From assembly GCA_018056765.1 (NCBI GenBank), contig JAGPFA010000008.1, positions 1 through 64,000 of the forward strand: a stretch of 64,000 nucleotides of DNA. The letters are read 5' to 3'. The number at the start of each line of letters is the position of its first letter. Within the stretch, counting starts at the first letter, position 1. The position numbers were made by a program, and so were the translations under genes. Below are positions 24,670 through 32,971 of this stretch, piece by piece. The notes under the pieces are model-generated. The model was not told the origin of the DNA. It ran no database searches and saw only the letters and a list, made by a program, of their open reading frames with translations. The stretch is from Syntrophaceae bacterium (GTDB lineage: Bacteria; Desulfobacterota; Syntrophia; Syntrophales; Smithellaceae).

Positions 24670-27330
24670 CTAATATGCTTCTTTATAAAGAGCCGCTATG
24701 TCGCCGGGGTCATTAACCGGACGCGCATTGAAAATTGCCGCCGTATCGGCAATGGCATGAAATGCGGCGATGTCGAGGCCTTCCTCCTTCACACCCACGT
24801 CACGCAGGCGGGTTGGGTGACCGACCTTCTGCATCAGCGTTTCAATCGCGTCAGCGGCAGCCAGCGCCGCTTCGCGTTTAGACATGCCTGCCGTGTTCAC
24901 TCCCAATGCCTGGCTGATCTCGCTCAGCGCTGTCGCTGCGTGATCGACGTTGTAGCGCATGACTTTGGGCAGGACGATTCCGCAGGCTTCCCCGTGTGGC
25001 AGATGGTGGAGAGTGCCCAGAGTGTGGGCCATCGCATGTGCCAGACCTACCTGTGCGACGGTGAACGCCCAGCCGGCAAGCGACGCGGCGATCTGGAGGT
25101 TGAGGCGGGCCTCTTCATCGTGGGGGTTGTTTGCCACCACCGGTAAATTGCCGGCGATCAGGCGAATGGCCTGCAATGCCTGTGCGTCGCAGATACGGTT
25201 GGACATGATTCCGCTCATCGCTTCCACGGCGTGTGTCATCGCGTCCATGGCGGTGGCCACAGTCATGCGACGAGGCAACGACATGGTGAATCGCGGATCA
25301 AGTATTGCTGCGTTGGGGGTGATAAATTTATCCGCGATGAAGAGTTTGCGTCCCGCACTATGGCTGGTGAGGACGGCAATGTTGGTCACTTCTGAACCTG
25401 TGCCTGAGGTGGTGGGAATGACTATGTGTGGTGTCTGCATTTCCGTCAGTACCAGCAGATTCAGATGGTCGTTGGCTTTGCCGCCGTTTTTCAGCGTTAC
25501 TGCAACTCCCTTGCCTGTGTCGATGACGCTGCCGCCGCCGACGCTCAAAATACCATCCGCACCCGCCTCGCGGGCGAATTGTGTAGCTGCGTCCACTGCT
25601 TCCAGATCCGGATCCGGCGGTATCTGATCATAGATACCGGCACACAAATCGCCAAGAGCTGAAGCGGCCAGGTCCGCCAAACCCGCAGCACGCACGCCGG
25701 GATCGGTCAGAATAAGCACTCGGCGGCAACCAAGATCAACGGCCGTTTTATTGACCGACGATAAGGAGCCGTGTCCGGCGGTGACCATCGTCGGGCAGAA
25801 ATAGGAAAAGCCGGCCATCTTTTTGTTGTCCGATAAAATAGACCAGGTCATGTTGGTGCGGGCATCGGCCATTGAGTTGATGTGTACGCGCTTGACCTGA
25901 ACAAAGCCGTGGAGACATTCCAAACCGAAATCACGCCCGACGCCTGACTGCTTGTAACCGCCGAAGGGACAGAAGTCGGCAAAGATATGGTAGTTATTGA
26001 TCCACATGGTGCCGGTGCGGACGTTTGCTGCAATGCGCTCGGCCCGTGCCGTGTTTCCGGAAAAGACACCGCCCGCCAGACCGAAAAGAGAATCGTTGGC
26101 GATGGCCACCGCCTCGTCGTCATCAGATATTTTCATAACCGAAACGACCGGTCCGAATATTTCCTCCTGCGCGATGCGCATGTTGTTTTTGACATTGATG
26201 AAAATGGAGGGTTTGTAGTAAAAGCCTCCGTCCAGACCGGGTACGGCCGCGCGCTGGCCGCCGGTAATCAGCTCCGCTCCTTCTTCCCGGCCGATTTTTA
26301 CATAATTTTCGACTGTTGCCAGCTGCTCGGCACTGACCAGCGGACCAAGATGAGATGTAGGATCAAGCTGATAGCCGATGCGAAACGCCTCGGCGCGTTT
26401 TTTCATTTTTTCGATGAACTGATCGTAAATCCTGGCATGCACCAAAAGCCGCGTGCCGGACGAACAGACCTGTCCCTGATGGAAGAAAGTACCGAAACAT
26501 GCGCCTTCCACGGCCAGATCGACATCCGCATCGTCAAGAATGATGTTGGCGGATTTACCTCCCAGTTCCAGGGTGACTTTCTTTACCGTGTCTGCGGCCA
26601 GTTTCATGATTTCACGTCCGACCTCCGTGGAGCCGGTAAGTGAAATCTTGTCTACGTCTTTGTGTGTACATAAAACCCGTCCCAGTTCCCCGCCCGGTCC
26701 GGTGATGATATTGAGAACACCATCGGGAAGGCCTGCGGCTTTGGCTGCCTCACCCAGAATAACGGCGGTAAGAGGTGTCATCGTGGCAGGTTTGATTACC
26801 ACGGTGTTCCCCATGATAAGGGCGGGCGCAAGTTTCCAAATGGCGATATACAGAGGGAAATTCCACGGCACAATTCCTACGCATACGCCGATCGGCTCGC
26901 GTCGGATGTAGTCACGGCCCGGCGCGAAAACATTGCCGGAGGCGGGAATCTCCTCCTGCCAGGGAAATTGTTTTGCGGCCGCCAGACTGAGGTTGCGCAA
27001 AAAGGAAATACTCAGCAGCGGCCAGTACTTGGTCAGGCTGATAATTTGGCCGGAATCCATGCTTTCAGTCATTGCCAGTCTCAGGCCCTGATGGGCGATC
27101 TGATCGGCGAAGTCCTGCAGTTTTGCCATGCGGGCGGCAGGTGAAAGTCCGCTCCATACACCGCTGTCAAAGGCCCTGCGCGCCGCGTGAATGGCCGCTT
27201 CGGCATCCGCCGGACCCGCTTTGGCTACGGTGGCAATCGGCAGCCCCGTACCCGGATCGAACGTTTCAAATGTTTTACCGTCTGCCGCGTCAACAAACTG
27301 TCCATCGATAAACAATTTGTAGCTGTCCAT
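24670..27330 (-). CDS. Fusion of non-acylating aldehyde dehydrogenase and iron alcohol dehydrogenase
   Basis: An 886-residue bifunctional oxidoreductase. Residues 1 to about 490 are a classical NAD(P)-dependent aldehyde dehydrogenase: PWNFPLYIAIWKLAPAL, GSTEVG, general-base Glu in LELGGKSANI and catalytic Cys in GQVCSSGTR. Residues about 505-886 are a group III iron-dependent alcohol dehydrogenase: VGGGSVIDTGK, TTSGTGSEV, and metal ligands in AMDAMTHAVEA, GLAHAMAHTLG and HHLPHGEA. The architecture mimics AdhE, but the aldehyde domain is the hydrolytic type that makes free acid, not acyl-CoA. It would take an alcohol through the aldehyde to the acid, or the reverse with a low-potential donor. 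ATG 27330 has AAGGAGG 5 bases upstream. The gene is transcribed alone. Confidence 0.88.
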   Translation of the reverse strand: MDSYKLFIDGQFVDAADGKTFETFDPGTGLPIATVAKAGPADAEAAIHAARRAFDSGVWSGLSPAARMAKLQDFADQIAHQGLRLAMTESMDSGQIISLTKYWPLLSISFLRNLSLAAAKQFPWQEEIPASGNVFAPGRDYIRREPIGVCVGIVPWNFPLYIAIWKLAPALIMGNTVVIKPATMTPLTAVILGEAAKAAGLPDGVLNIITGPGGELGRVLCTHKDVDKISLTGSTEVGREIMKLAADTVKKVTLELGGKSANIILDDADVDLAVEGACFGTFFHQGQVCSSGTRLLVHARIYDQFIEKMKKRAEAFRIGYQLDPTSHLGPLVSAEQLATVENYVKIGREEGAELITGGQRAAVPGLDGGFYYKPSIFINVKNNMRIAQEEIFGPVVSVMKISDDDEAVAIANDSLFGLAGGVFSGNTARAERIAANVRTGTMWINNYHIFADFCPFGGYKQSGVGRDFGLECLHGFVQVKRVHINSMADARTNMTWSILSDNKKMAGFSYFCPTMVTAGHGSLSSVNKTAVDLGCRRVLILTDPGVRAAGLADLAASALGDLCAGIYDQIPPDPDLEAVDAATQFAREAGADGILSVGGGSVIDTGKGVAVTLKNGGKANDHLNLLVLTEMQTPHIVIPTTSGTGSEVTNIAVLTSHSAGRKLFIADKFITPNAAILDPRFTMSLPRRMTVATAMDAMTHAVEAMSGIMSNRICDAQALQAIRLIAGNLPVVANNPHDEEARLNLQIAASLAGWAFTVAQVGLAHAMAHTLGTLHHLPHGEACGIVLPKVMRYNVDHAATALSEISQALGVNTAGMSKREAALAAADAIETLMQKVGHPTRLRDVGVKEEGLDIAAFHAIADTAAIFNARPVNDPGDIAALYKEAY

Positions 27331-27689
27331 GAATCCCTCCTTTGTTGGTGTGAATGTCTAAATAAGTTGAAGTCATCCTTCTGTGAAGAGTTGCGTTGAA
27401 AAACCGACTGGCAACAGATGCCGCCTGCGGCTGCATAGGAACAGCGGCCATGGAAGAACCGGCGGCGAGCAATGATAACAAGAAGTGCGGTTTCAAAGCA
27501 AGTCCATACTTGATGCAATTCTGGTTTTGTTTTCCGGTTGAAAAATAGAAAAGAGTGGGATAATTTAGCCTCTGGGATCGATATGGTCTATTCGAGGCGT
27601 CAATCGAATTATTTTCCGAAAGCCGACGGTCTTAGTCAGTCGGTGGTTTATTAACGGTCAAGTATTTGAAAAATCTCAAGGAGGCGGAC
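27331..27689. other. Divergent intergenic region
   Basis: About 360 bases between the dehydrogenase fusion (minus) and the AcuI-like gene (plus). Promoters for both must lie here, but I see no consensus pair. No gene is supported. Confidence 0.4.
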
Positions 27690-28688
27690 ATGGGAAGCAG
27701 GAGATACAAAGGTTTGTTGGTCAGACAAGTGGATGAAAACCGGTTTACAACAGATGTTGAAGAGCTGGCCACTGACGGGCTTCCTGCCGGCGACGTTCTG
27801 GTAAAGGTGTTGTTTTCGTCGCTTAATTATAAAGATATGCTTTCCGCCAACGGCAACCGTGGTGTAACGAAGAAATATCCCCATACGCCCGGCATTGATG
27901 CTGCGGGGGTTGTAGAAGAAAGCAGTGTGAAGGATTTCCAGCCTGGCGATGAGGTTATCGTTACCAGCTATGATCTGGGGATGAATACTTCCGGCGGACT
28001 GGGACAGTACATCCGGGTTCCTTCGTCGTGGGTGGTGCGCAAGCCGGCCGGTCTGTCTCTCAGGGAGAGCATGATTTTCGGGACTGCCGGGTTTACTGCA
28101 GCATTATCTGTTTTGCGTCTGGTAGAATTCGGTATGGATCCGGACGATGAAATTCTGGTGACGGGGGCAAGCGGCGGAGTCGGCAGCATTGCCGTTTCCA
28201 TCCTTTCTCATGCAGGATACAACGTCACAGCACTCAACAGTCTGCACGATGAAAGCGGGTTTCTAAAGAAAATCGGAGCAAAGCAAGTCCTCGATCCATC
28301 AGAACTGATCGATACAACCGGGAGGCCGATGCTCAAAGAGAGATGGGCCAAATGTGTCGACACGCTGGGCGGCGATGTTCTGACATCAGCAATCCGCTCG
28401 GTCAGGAGTTATGGAGCCGTCACCTGCTGTGGTAATGTCGTTTCACCCGACCTGAAACTAACGGTTTTCCCATTCATTCTGCGCGGCGTGACCCTTTACG
28501 GTATTGACTCGCAAAATTGTCCGATGCCGCGGCGGCAGAGGGCATGGGACATGATTGCCGGCCAGTGGAAGTTTCCCTGGATGGAAAAGCTGGTTTCGGA
28601 AATTCCTTTGGAAGGGGTGGGCGGCGTTATGGATGAAATAAAAGCCGGAAAGCACAGGGGCAGAACGGTTGTAAATTTGTGGGATTGA
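27690..28688 (+). CDS. YhdH/AcuI-family medium-chain reductase
   Basis: A 332-residue medium-chain dehydrogenase/reductase of the YhdH/YhfP branch. It has no zinc-binding Cys set. The NADPH-binding motif is VTGASGGVGSIAVSIL (about residue 153), and the family segments SLNYKDMLSANG, PHTPGIDAAGVV and PFILRGVTLYGIDS are present. Characterised members (AcuI) reduce acrylyl-CoA to propionyl-CoA with NADPH; others act as quinone reductases. The ATG at 27690 has AAGGAGG 5 bases upstream; an in-frame TTG 24 bases earlier is inside that ribosome site region and was rejected. In a propionate-type metabolism an acrylyl-CoA reductase would fit, but this is inference. Confidence 0.85.
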   Translation: MGSRRYKGLLVRQVDENRFTTDVEELATDGLPAGDVLVKVLFSSLNYKDMLSANGNRGVTKKYPHTPGIDAAGVVEESSVKDFQPGDEVIVTSYDLGMNTSGGLGQYIRVPSSWVVRKPAGLSLRESMIFGTAGFTAALSVLRLVEFGMDPDDEILVTGASGGVGSIAVSILSHAGYNVTALNSLHDESGFLKKIGAKQVLDPSELIDTTGRPMLKERWAKCVDTLGGDVLTSAIRSVRSYGAVTCCGNVVSPDLKLTVFPFILRGVTLYGIDSQNCPMPRRQRAWDMIAGQWKFPWMEKLVSEIPLEGVGGVMDEIKAGKHRGRTVVNLWD

Positions 28689-29118
28689 TTCGTGGAGATG
28701 ATTCAGGAAGATCCAGACAATAAGAGAAGAAACGGGCACTGATAAAAAAGTTGGCGTCTGGCGGCACTGTCCATTACGGCCAGGCTTTCCCGGCTTTTTG
28801 TTGTACATGATCCATTTGCATACTTCCCGTTTTTCGAGATGTCCGATAAAAGGGATTTTCAAATATTCCCCAATCTGTGATCAGAAGAAATTATATTATT
28901 ATTTTGGGAAAATATTAAAAATATTTAAACGTTGTCCATGCCCGGCCGCACAGGGGAATGAAAAAGGTGATTTTGCGGTTCGAACAAATGTATCCCGAGG
29001 TTTGCTCTGTACGCTTCGTTAACCATTTTTCAGCCAATGATATAAGCATCTTACAATTGCCGGTTTTTTAAATATGCAGGCAGGGATGCCGGGTGCTGTT
29101 TTGGAGTAAGAAACGGTC
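28689..29118. other. Intergenic stretch upstream of umuD
   Basis: Holds a probable terminator at 28779-28799 and otherwise AT-rich sequence. A 74-codon frame at 28798-29022 has no ribosome site and unlikely composition. Confidence 0.4.
28779..28799 (+). terminator. Short hairpin terminator after the AcuI-like gene
   Basis: GCCAGG/CCCGGC with one mismatch around a four-base loop, followed by TTTTT, 90 bases after the stop codon. Confidence 0.45.
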
Positions 29119-29145
29119 TTGACATTAGAACGTATGTTCTATAAA
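29119..29145 (+). promoter_or_regulatory. umuD promoter overlapped by a Gram-positive-type SOS box
   Basis: A -35 TTGACA at 29119-29124 is followed by AGAACGTATGTTCT at 29127-29140, then TATAAA at 29140-29145. The dyad fits GAAC-N4-GTTC, the LexA box of Gram-positive bacteria, rather than the CTGT-N8-ACAG box of enterics. It occupies the spacer between -35 and -10, so bound LexA would block RNA polymerase. The 15-base spacer is shorter than ideal. umuD starts 8 bases downstream. Confidence 0.8.
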
Positions 29146-29153
29146 GTGAAGGC

Positions 29154-29693
29154 ATGGAAAAAACAAACAGCATACAGGAGCTGCGCCTGCCTTTGGCGTA
29201 TTTCCGGCCGGATACGACAGAGCCGGCCGTTTGCTCCCGGAAGATCGGCACCCATGGCGTACAGGAGGCGAAACACCTGATTCCAGGGGCACTGAATCCC
29301 TGTTGCCGTGTGGCGGAGAGGCGGGTAAGCGGGGAGATCTGTGCCGGGTTTCCGTCGCCGGCAGAAGAAGAGCTGCGCGACATTATTTCTTTTGACGAGT
29401 ATCTGGTGGGGAACCCCGAAACGTCTTTTCTGCTTTCGGTGACCGGTGATTCCATGAGCGGTGCAGGGATCATGGAAAATGATCTGGTAATCGTACAGCG
29501 GGGGCGCCAGCCGAAAAACGGAGATATCATTCTGGCGGAGGTGGACGGTAACTGGACGATGAAGTACTTTCGACGCAAAGGGAAAACGCTCACGCTGGAG
29601 GCGGCCAATCCCAAATACCCGCCGATTGTTCCGCAAGAGGAGCTACGTATTGCAGGGGTCGTCACGGCGCTGGTGAGAAAGTATCATAAATAA
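29154..29693 (+). CDS. umuD: UmuD-like SOS mutagenesis protein (S24 peptidase family)
   Basis: A 179-residue LexA/UmuD-type self-cleaving protein. The cleavage region is EICAGFPSPAEE (Ala64-Gly65, closely like the UmuD site), the catalytic Ser is S100 in TGDSMSGAG, and the Lys is K137 in WTMKYF. It lacks the DNA-binding helices of LexA. RecA-stimulated cleavage of UmuD yields UmuD', which activates its partner Y-family polymerase. The segment before the cleavage site is about 40 residues longer than in E. coli UmuD. The ATG follows GAAGG with only one base between, a tight ribosome site. The polymerase gene follows after a 256-base gap containing a repeat. Confidence 0.88.
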   Translation: MEKTNSIQELRLPLAYFRPDTTEPAVCSRKIGTHGVQEAKHLIPGALNPCCRVAERRVSGEICAGFPSPAEEELRDIISFDEYLVGNPETSFLLSVTGDSMSGAGIMENDLVIVQRGRQPKNGDIILAEVDGNWTMKYFRRKGKTLTLEAANPKYPPIVPQEELRIAGVVTALVRKYHK

Positions 29694-29784
29694 GGCCCAA
29701 GCCCAGGGCGATGGGCAAGAGGGCCAGGATAACCGATGAGTCTCCGGCCGGCCTGCGTGAGGCGGTCTTTGTCTATCTTGATTA

Positions 29785-29900
29785 TAGCGATCCGCTCCGC
29801 GGGATGGAGGGGTAGATGATTAGAAGATTAGAAGATTAGAGGGTTAGAGGGTTGGAGGATTGGAGGATAGTTGATAGTCGATGGCTGGTGGCTCATGGCC
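29785..29900. repeat. Dispersed GATTAG-rich low-complexity repeat, copy 2
   Basis: Runs of GATTAGAA, AGGGTTAG and GGAGGATT followed by ATAGTTGATAGTCGATGG. It is related to 18550-18642, including the shared lead-in GGATGGAGGGGTAG / GGGTGGAGGGGTAG. It separates umuD from the polymerase gene. Confidence 0.6.
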
Positions 29901-29949
29901 CATGGTTAATAGGCTTAATTATAGGTACTCATAGCCGGGAGGCGGTTTT

Positions 29950-31257
29950 ATGTCTGATGTAATTTTTTCACTTCATTCCTGGCCGCGGGCCATTGTGCAT
30001 ATAGACGGCGACGCGTTTTTTACCTCCTGCGAGGAGGCGATTCATCCGGAACTCAAGGGGAAGCCGCTGGTCACCGGCGGTGAGCGCGGAATTGTCTCCT
30101 GTGCCAGTTACGCGGCCAAGAGGCTGGGCGTCCAGCGTGGTGTTCCCCTGCATGAGGCGCGCAGGATTTGTCCGGGGCTCATTGTCCTGCCGTCGGACTA
30201 TGAAACCTACAGCCTGTTTTCGCGCCGGCTGTTTGCCGTGATGCGGCGTTTTACGCCCGACGTAGAGGAGTACTCCATTGACGAGGCATTTGCCGATATC
30301 ACCGGGATGCGCCGTGCCCTGAAGGCTTCCTATGAAGAAATCGCCCTCAAAATGAAAACAGAGATCGAAAGGGAGCTGGCCATTGGTGTTTCGGTGGGGC
30401 TTAGCATCACTAAGGTATTGGCCAAGATTGCGTCCAAGCATCAAAAGCCGTCGGGACTGACGGTGATACCGGGCAGGCAGATCGCGCACTATTTGAACGA
30501 TTTGCCGGTGGAAAAAGTCTGGGGAATCGGGCCAGCCACCACCAACTATCTGGCCAAATTCGGCGTGCGCACCGCGCTGGGCTTTGCACGAATGTCCGAA
30601 GATGCTCTGCGACGGAGATTGACCAAACCCGGCGTGGAAATCTGGCGGGAGCTGCGCGGAGAGTCGGTTTACCCGGTGGTGTCCGAAGAAAAAAGCGTTT
30701 ACGCCTCAATCAGCAAAACAAAAACATTTGCGCCCCCGACCAGGGATGGGGCTTATCTTTTCGCCCAGCTTATGCGTAACGTGGAGTCCGCCTGTATTAA
30801 AGCGAGGCGCTACAGTCTGGCACCGGAAAGAATCCTGGTGTATCTGAAAAAACAGAACTTCGACGCGGCCGGTCGCGAAGCGGCCCTTTCGCGCCCCTGT
30901 GCCTGTCCGCTGGAATTTAGCCCTGTGGTACGTGCACTGTTTGACGACTGTTACCGGCCGGGCGAGCTGTACCGTGCCACGGGTGTGGTTTTGCAGGATC
31001 TGAAGGCTGATGCCGGTATCCAGTACGGTCTTTTTGACGATCCCGTGCAGGTGGAAAAAATCAGAGATGTTTATGCGGCGGCAGATGAACTGGCGGAAAA
31101 ATTCGGCAAGCACACGTTGCATCTGGGCTCAACGCATCTGATGGACAAGCTGGGCAGGGGCAGAAGGGGTACTCCCACTGCCCGGGAGCAAACGCGCTTC
31201 AAAGGTGAAACCGCCAGGCGCCATTTGGGATTGCCGGTTTTGCATCTGAAGATCTGA
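29950..31257 (+). CDS. Y-family DNA polymerase (UmuC/DinB-like)
   Basis: A 435-residue translesion polymerase. The two catalytic carboxylate motifs are HIDGDAFFTSCEE near the start and EEYSIDEAFADI (about residue 112). The helix-hairpin-helix region reads VWGIGPATTNYLAKFG, and the C-terminal part contains QYGLFDDP, a good sliding-clamp binding motif. It lies behind a umuD gene, which suggests a UmuC-like polymerase V role, although its length and clamp motif also fit DinB-type polymerases. ATG 29950 follows GGGAGGCGG. No second SOS box was seen directly upstream, so expression may depend on read-through from the umuD promoter across the repeat. Confidence 0.88.
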   Translation: MSDVIFSLHSWPRAIVHIDGDAFFTSCEEAIHPELKGKPLVTGGERGIVSCASYAAKRLGVQRGVPLHEARRICPGLIVLPSDYETYSLFSRRLFAVMRRFTPDVEEYSIDEAFADITGMRRALKASYEEIALKMKTEIERELAIGVSVGLSITKVLAKIASKHQKPSGLTVIPGRQIAHYLNDLPVEKVWGIGPATTNYLAKFGVRTALGFARMSEDALRRRLTKPGVEIWRELRGESVYPVVSEEKSVYASISKTKTFAPPTRDGAYLFAQLMRNVESACIKARRYSLAPERILVYLKKQNFDAAGREAALSRPCACPLEFSPVVRALFDDCYRPGELYRATGVVLQDLKADAGIQYGLFDDPVQVEKIRDVYAAADELAEKFGKHTLHLGSTHLMDKLGRGRRGTPTAREQTRFKGETARRHLGLPVLHLKI

Positions 31258-31378
31258 CGGGAGGCACCCCCCCTCTGTCTTGTCGGCCCCGTTTTCGTTG
31301 TGTAAATAAATTGTTTATTTTTATGACCTGTGGCCCGAAAAAATTTTTCCGGGTCCCTGAAGTGACGGCGGGCAAGGC

Positions 31379-31405
31379 AAAAAAAAAGGGCTTCAGATGA
31401 AGCCC
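31379..31405 (-). terminator. Rho-independent terminator of the tol-pal operon
   Basis: On the minus strand, GGGCTTC and its complement GAAGCCC around a four-base loop are followed by nine T residues. It lies 20 bases after the cpoB stop codon. Confidence 0.9.
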
Positions 31406-31424
31406 TTTGCATCAATACAGTGAT

Positions 31425-32249
31425 TCAGCGCAGTTCCTGAAGTTTGGAGCGGGCGACCCGCGCCTGGCTTGTGTCTGGATAGTCCTTGATGACCTGCTGC
31501 AGCAGCAGCTTGGCGCTGGCCTTGTCGCCGAGGTTTTGGAAAGAGAGGGCCTGCTTTACAAGGGCGTAGGGCACTTTATTGCTGCTGGGGAATTTTCTGG
31601 TGACTTTTTCGTACTCCAAAATTGCTTTTTCGAACTGTCTTTCGAAAAAGTAGCACTCACCGATCCAATATTGTGCATTGTCCGCGTATTCGCCGGAAGG
31701 GTAGGTAGCCAGAAACTCCTGGAACGCTTCTCTGGCCTTGGCGTAATTGCCGTTTTTAAAAGTCTGATAGGCGGCTGCGTAGGCGCCGGCCTTGTCCGAT
31801 TTCCCCTGATCCTTGGTGGTTGAAGCATCATTGGCGTCACTTAGAGCATCTTTTTTCCCGATTTCCAGAAAATTCTCGATGAAGTTGATCTTCATTGCCA
31901 GCGTTTCAATTTTCGCCTTCAGCTCGTCGTCTTTCGGCGAACCGGTAGCTGTTTCCTTTTTGAGTGTTTCAATTTGCCCGCGCAGTTGCTGAAGCTGGTC
32001 GCGGATTTCGGTGAAGTCCGCGCCGGTGTTGGCGTGACTCTTGCGGATGGCGGCGAGCAGCGCGGCATTATCTTCCTGTTCCTGCTGAAGCCTGGCCACC
32101 CGTGCCTCCATACGCGCGTCCACGGCGGATACCTTTTCATCCATACGCTGATTAAGCTCCGCACGCAGACTCTTGATATCAGACGAGGTCGCGCATCCGC
32201 ATATTGCGAAAACAGCCGCTAAAATAATTAGTTTCAATGATGTTTTCAA
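31425..32249 (-). CDS. cpoB: Tol-Pal system coordinator CpoB (YbgF)
   Basis: A 274-residue periplasmic protein. The N-terminus is a signal sequence with a lipobox-like ICGCATS, suggesting lipidation, unlike E. coli CpoB. A coiled coil (residues about 25-110) is followed by three TPR-type repeats from residue 155, beginning AAYQTFKNGNYAKAREAFQ and AQYWIGECYFFERQFEKAI. CpoB links outer-membrane constriction by Tol-Pal with septal murein synthesis. The start is TTG with AAGGACAG upstream. It is last in the tol-pal operon, directly before a strong terminator. Confidence 0.92.
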   Translation of the reverse strand: MKTSLKLIILAAVFAICGCATSSDIKSLRAELNQRMDEKVSAVDARMEARVARLQQEQEDNAALLAAIRKSHANTGADFTEIRDQLQQLRGQIETLKKETATGSPKDDELKAKIETLAMKINFIENFLEIGKKDALSDANDASTTKDQGKSDKAGAYAAAYQTFKNGNYAKAREAFQEFLATYPSGEYADNAQYWIGECYFFERQFEKAILEYEKVTRKFPSSNKVPYALVKQALSFQNLGDKASAKLLLQQVIKDYPDTSQARVARSKLQELR

Positions 32250-32267
32250 AGCACTGTCCTTGCCGGC

Positions 32268-32828
32268 TTATTGAAGAACAAATTGTGCGCGCCTGTTTAT
32301 CGACCAGGCCTCTTCCGTACTGCGCGTATCAAGCGGTTTTTCCTTGCCGTAGCTGATTGTCTGCATGCGTGAGGCATCGATACCGAGGTTGATCAGATAC
32401 TGTTTGGCTTCCTGGGCGCGTCTTTCGCCTAAAGCCATATTGTATTCAGCCGTGCCGCGCTCGTCGCAATGCCCTTCGATCACGATTTGGGATTTGCTGT
32501 TCTGTTGGAAGATTTCGCTGTTGGATTTTAATATTTCGCGTGCGTCCGGACGGATGGTTGATTTGTCGAAATCAAAGTAGATGTTCTGAATATTGAGCGC
32601 CGCCTGTGCCGCAGCACTTCGTTTCGCTGCCGCCTCTTTAGCCTCCCGAGCCTTTCGGGCCGCCTCATCATCGGTTGCCGCAGGCTCTGCCGGAGAAGTA
32701 GTTGCGGCGGGCGCTGACTGAACTGATTCGTCTTTGACCACCGCCTGTTTTTCTGCACAACCACTAAAAATTATCAGACTCAACGCCATCACTACGACGA
32801 TTCCTGCCGCTGTGAAATACTTTTTCAT
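32268..32828 (-). CDS. pal: Peptidoglycan-associated lipoprotein Pal
   Basis: A 186-residue outer-membrane lipoprotein. The lipobox is IIFSGCAE (Cys at about 24), followed by an Ala/Pro/Glu-rich linker to about residue 80. The OmpA-like domain then begins IYFDFDKSTIRPDA and contains the diaminopimelate-binding motif IEGHCDERGTAEYN with the Asp and Arg expected to grip peptidoglycan. It ends NRRAQFVLQ. AAGGAGAGG precedes ATG 32828. A 143-base AT-rich gap separates it from tolB; a secondary promoter is possible there. Confidence 0.95.
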   Translation of the reverse strand: MKKYFTAAGIVVVMALSLIIFSGCAEKQAVVKDESVQSAPAATTSPAEPAATDDEAARKAREAKEAAAKRSAAAQAALNIQNIYFDFDKSTIRPDAREILKSNSEIFQQNSKSQIVIEGHCDERGTAEYNMALGERRAQEAKQYLINLGIDASRMQTISYGKEKPLDTRSTEEAWSINRRAQFVLQ

Positions 32829-32971
32829 GACCCTCTCCTTTCGTTATTGTTCGGTTTGGTTAAACGTTTGACGAAGCTAAACACAATTTACCTGTTAAGG
32901 TCAATATAAATGTGTATATGACAAATAAATACAGCTTGTTACACGATGTATGATGCCTGCGGTTTTTTGTT

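Noticed and set aside
28798..29022. 74-codon frame before umuD
   Set aside because: No ribosome site, overlaps a probable terminator, and the composition is not protein-like.
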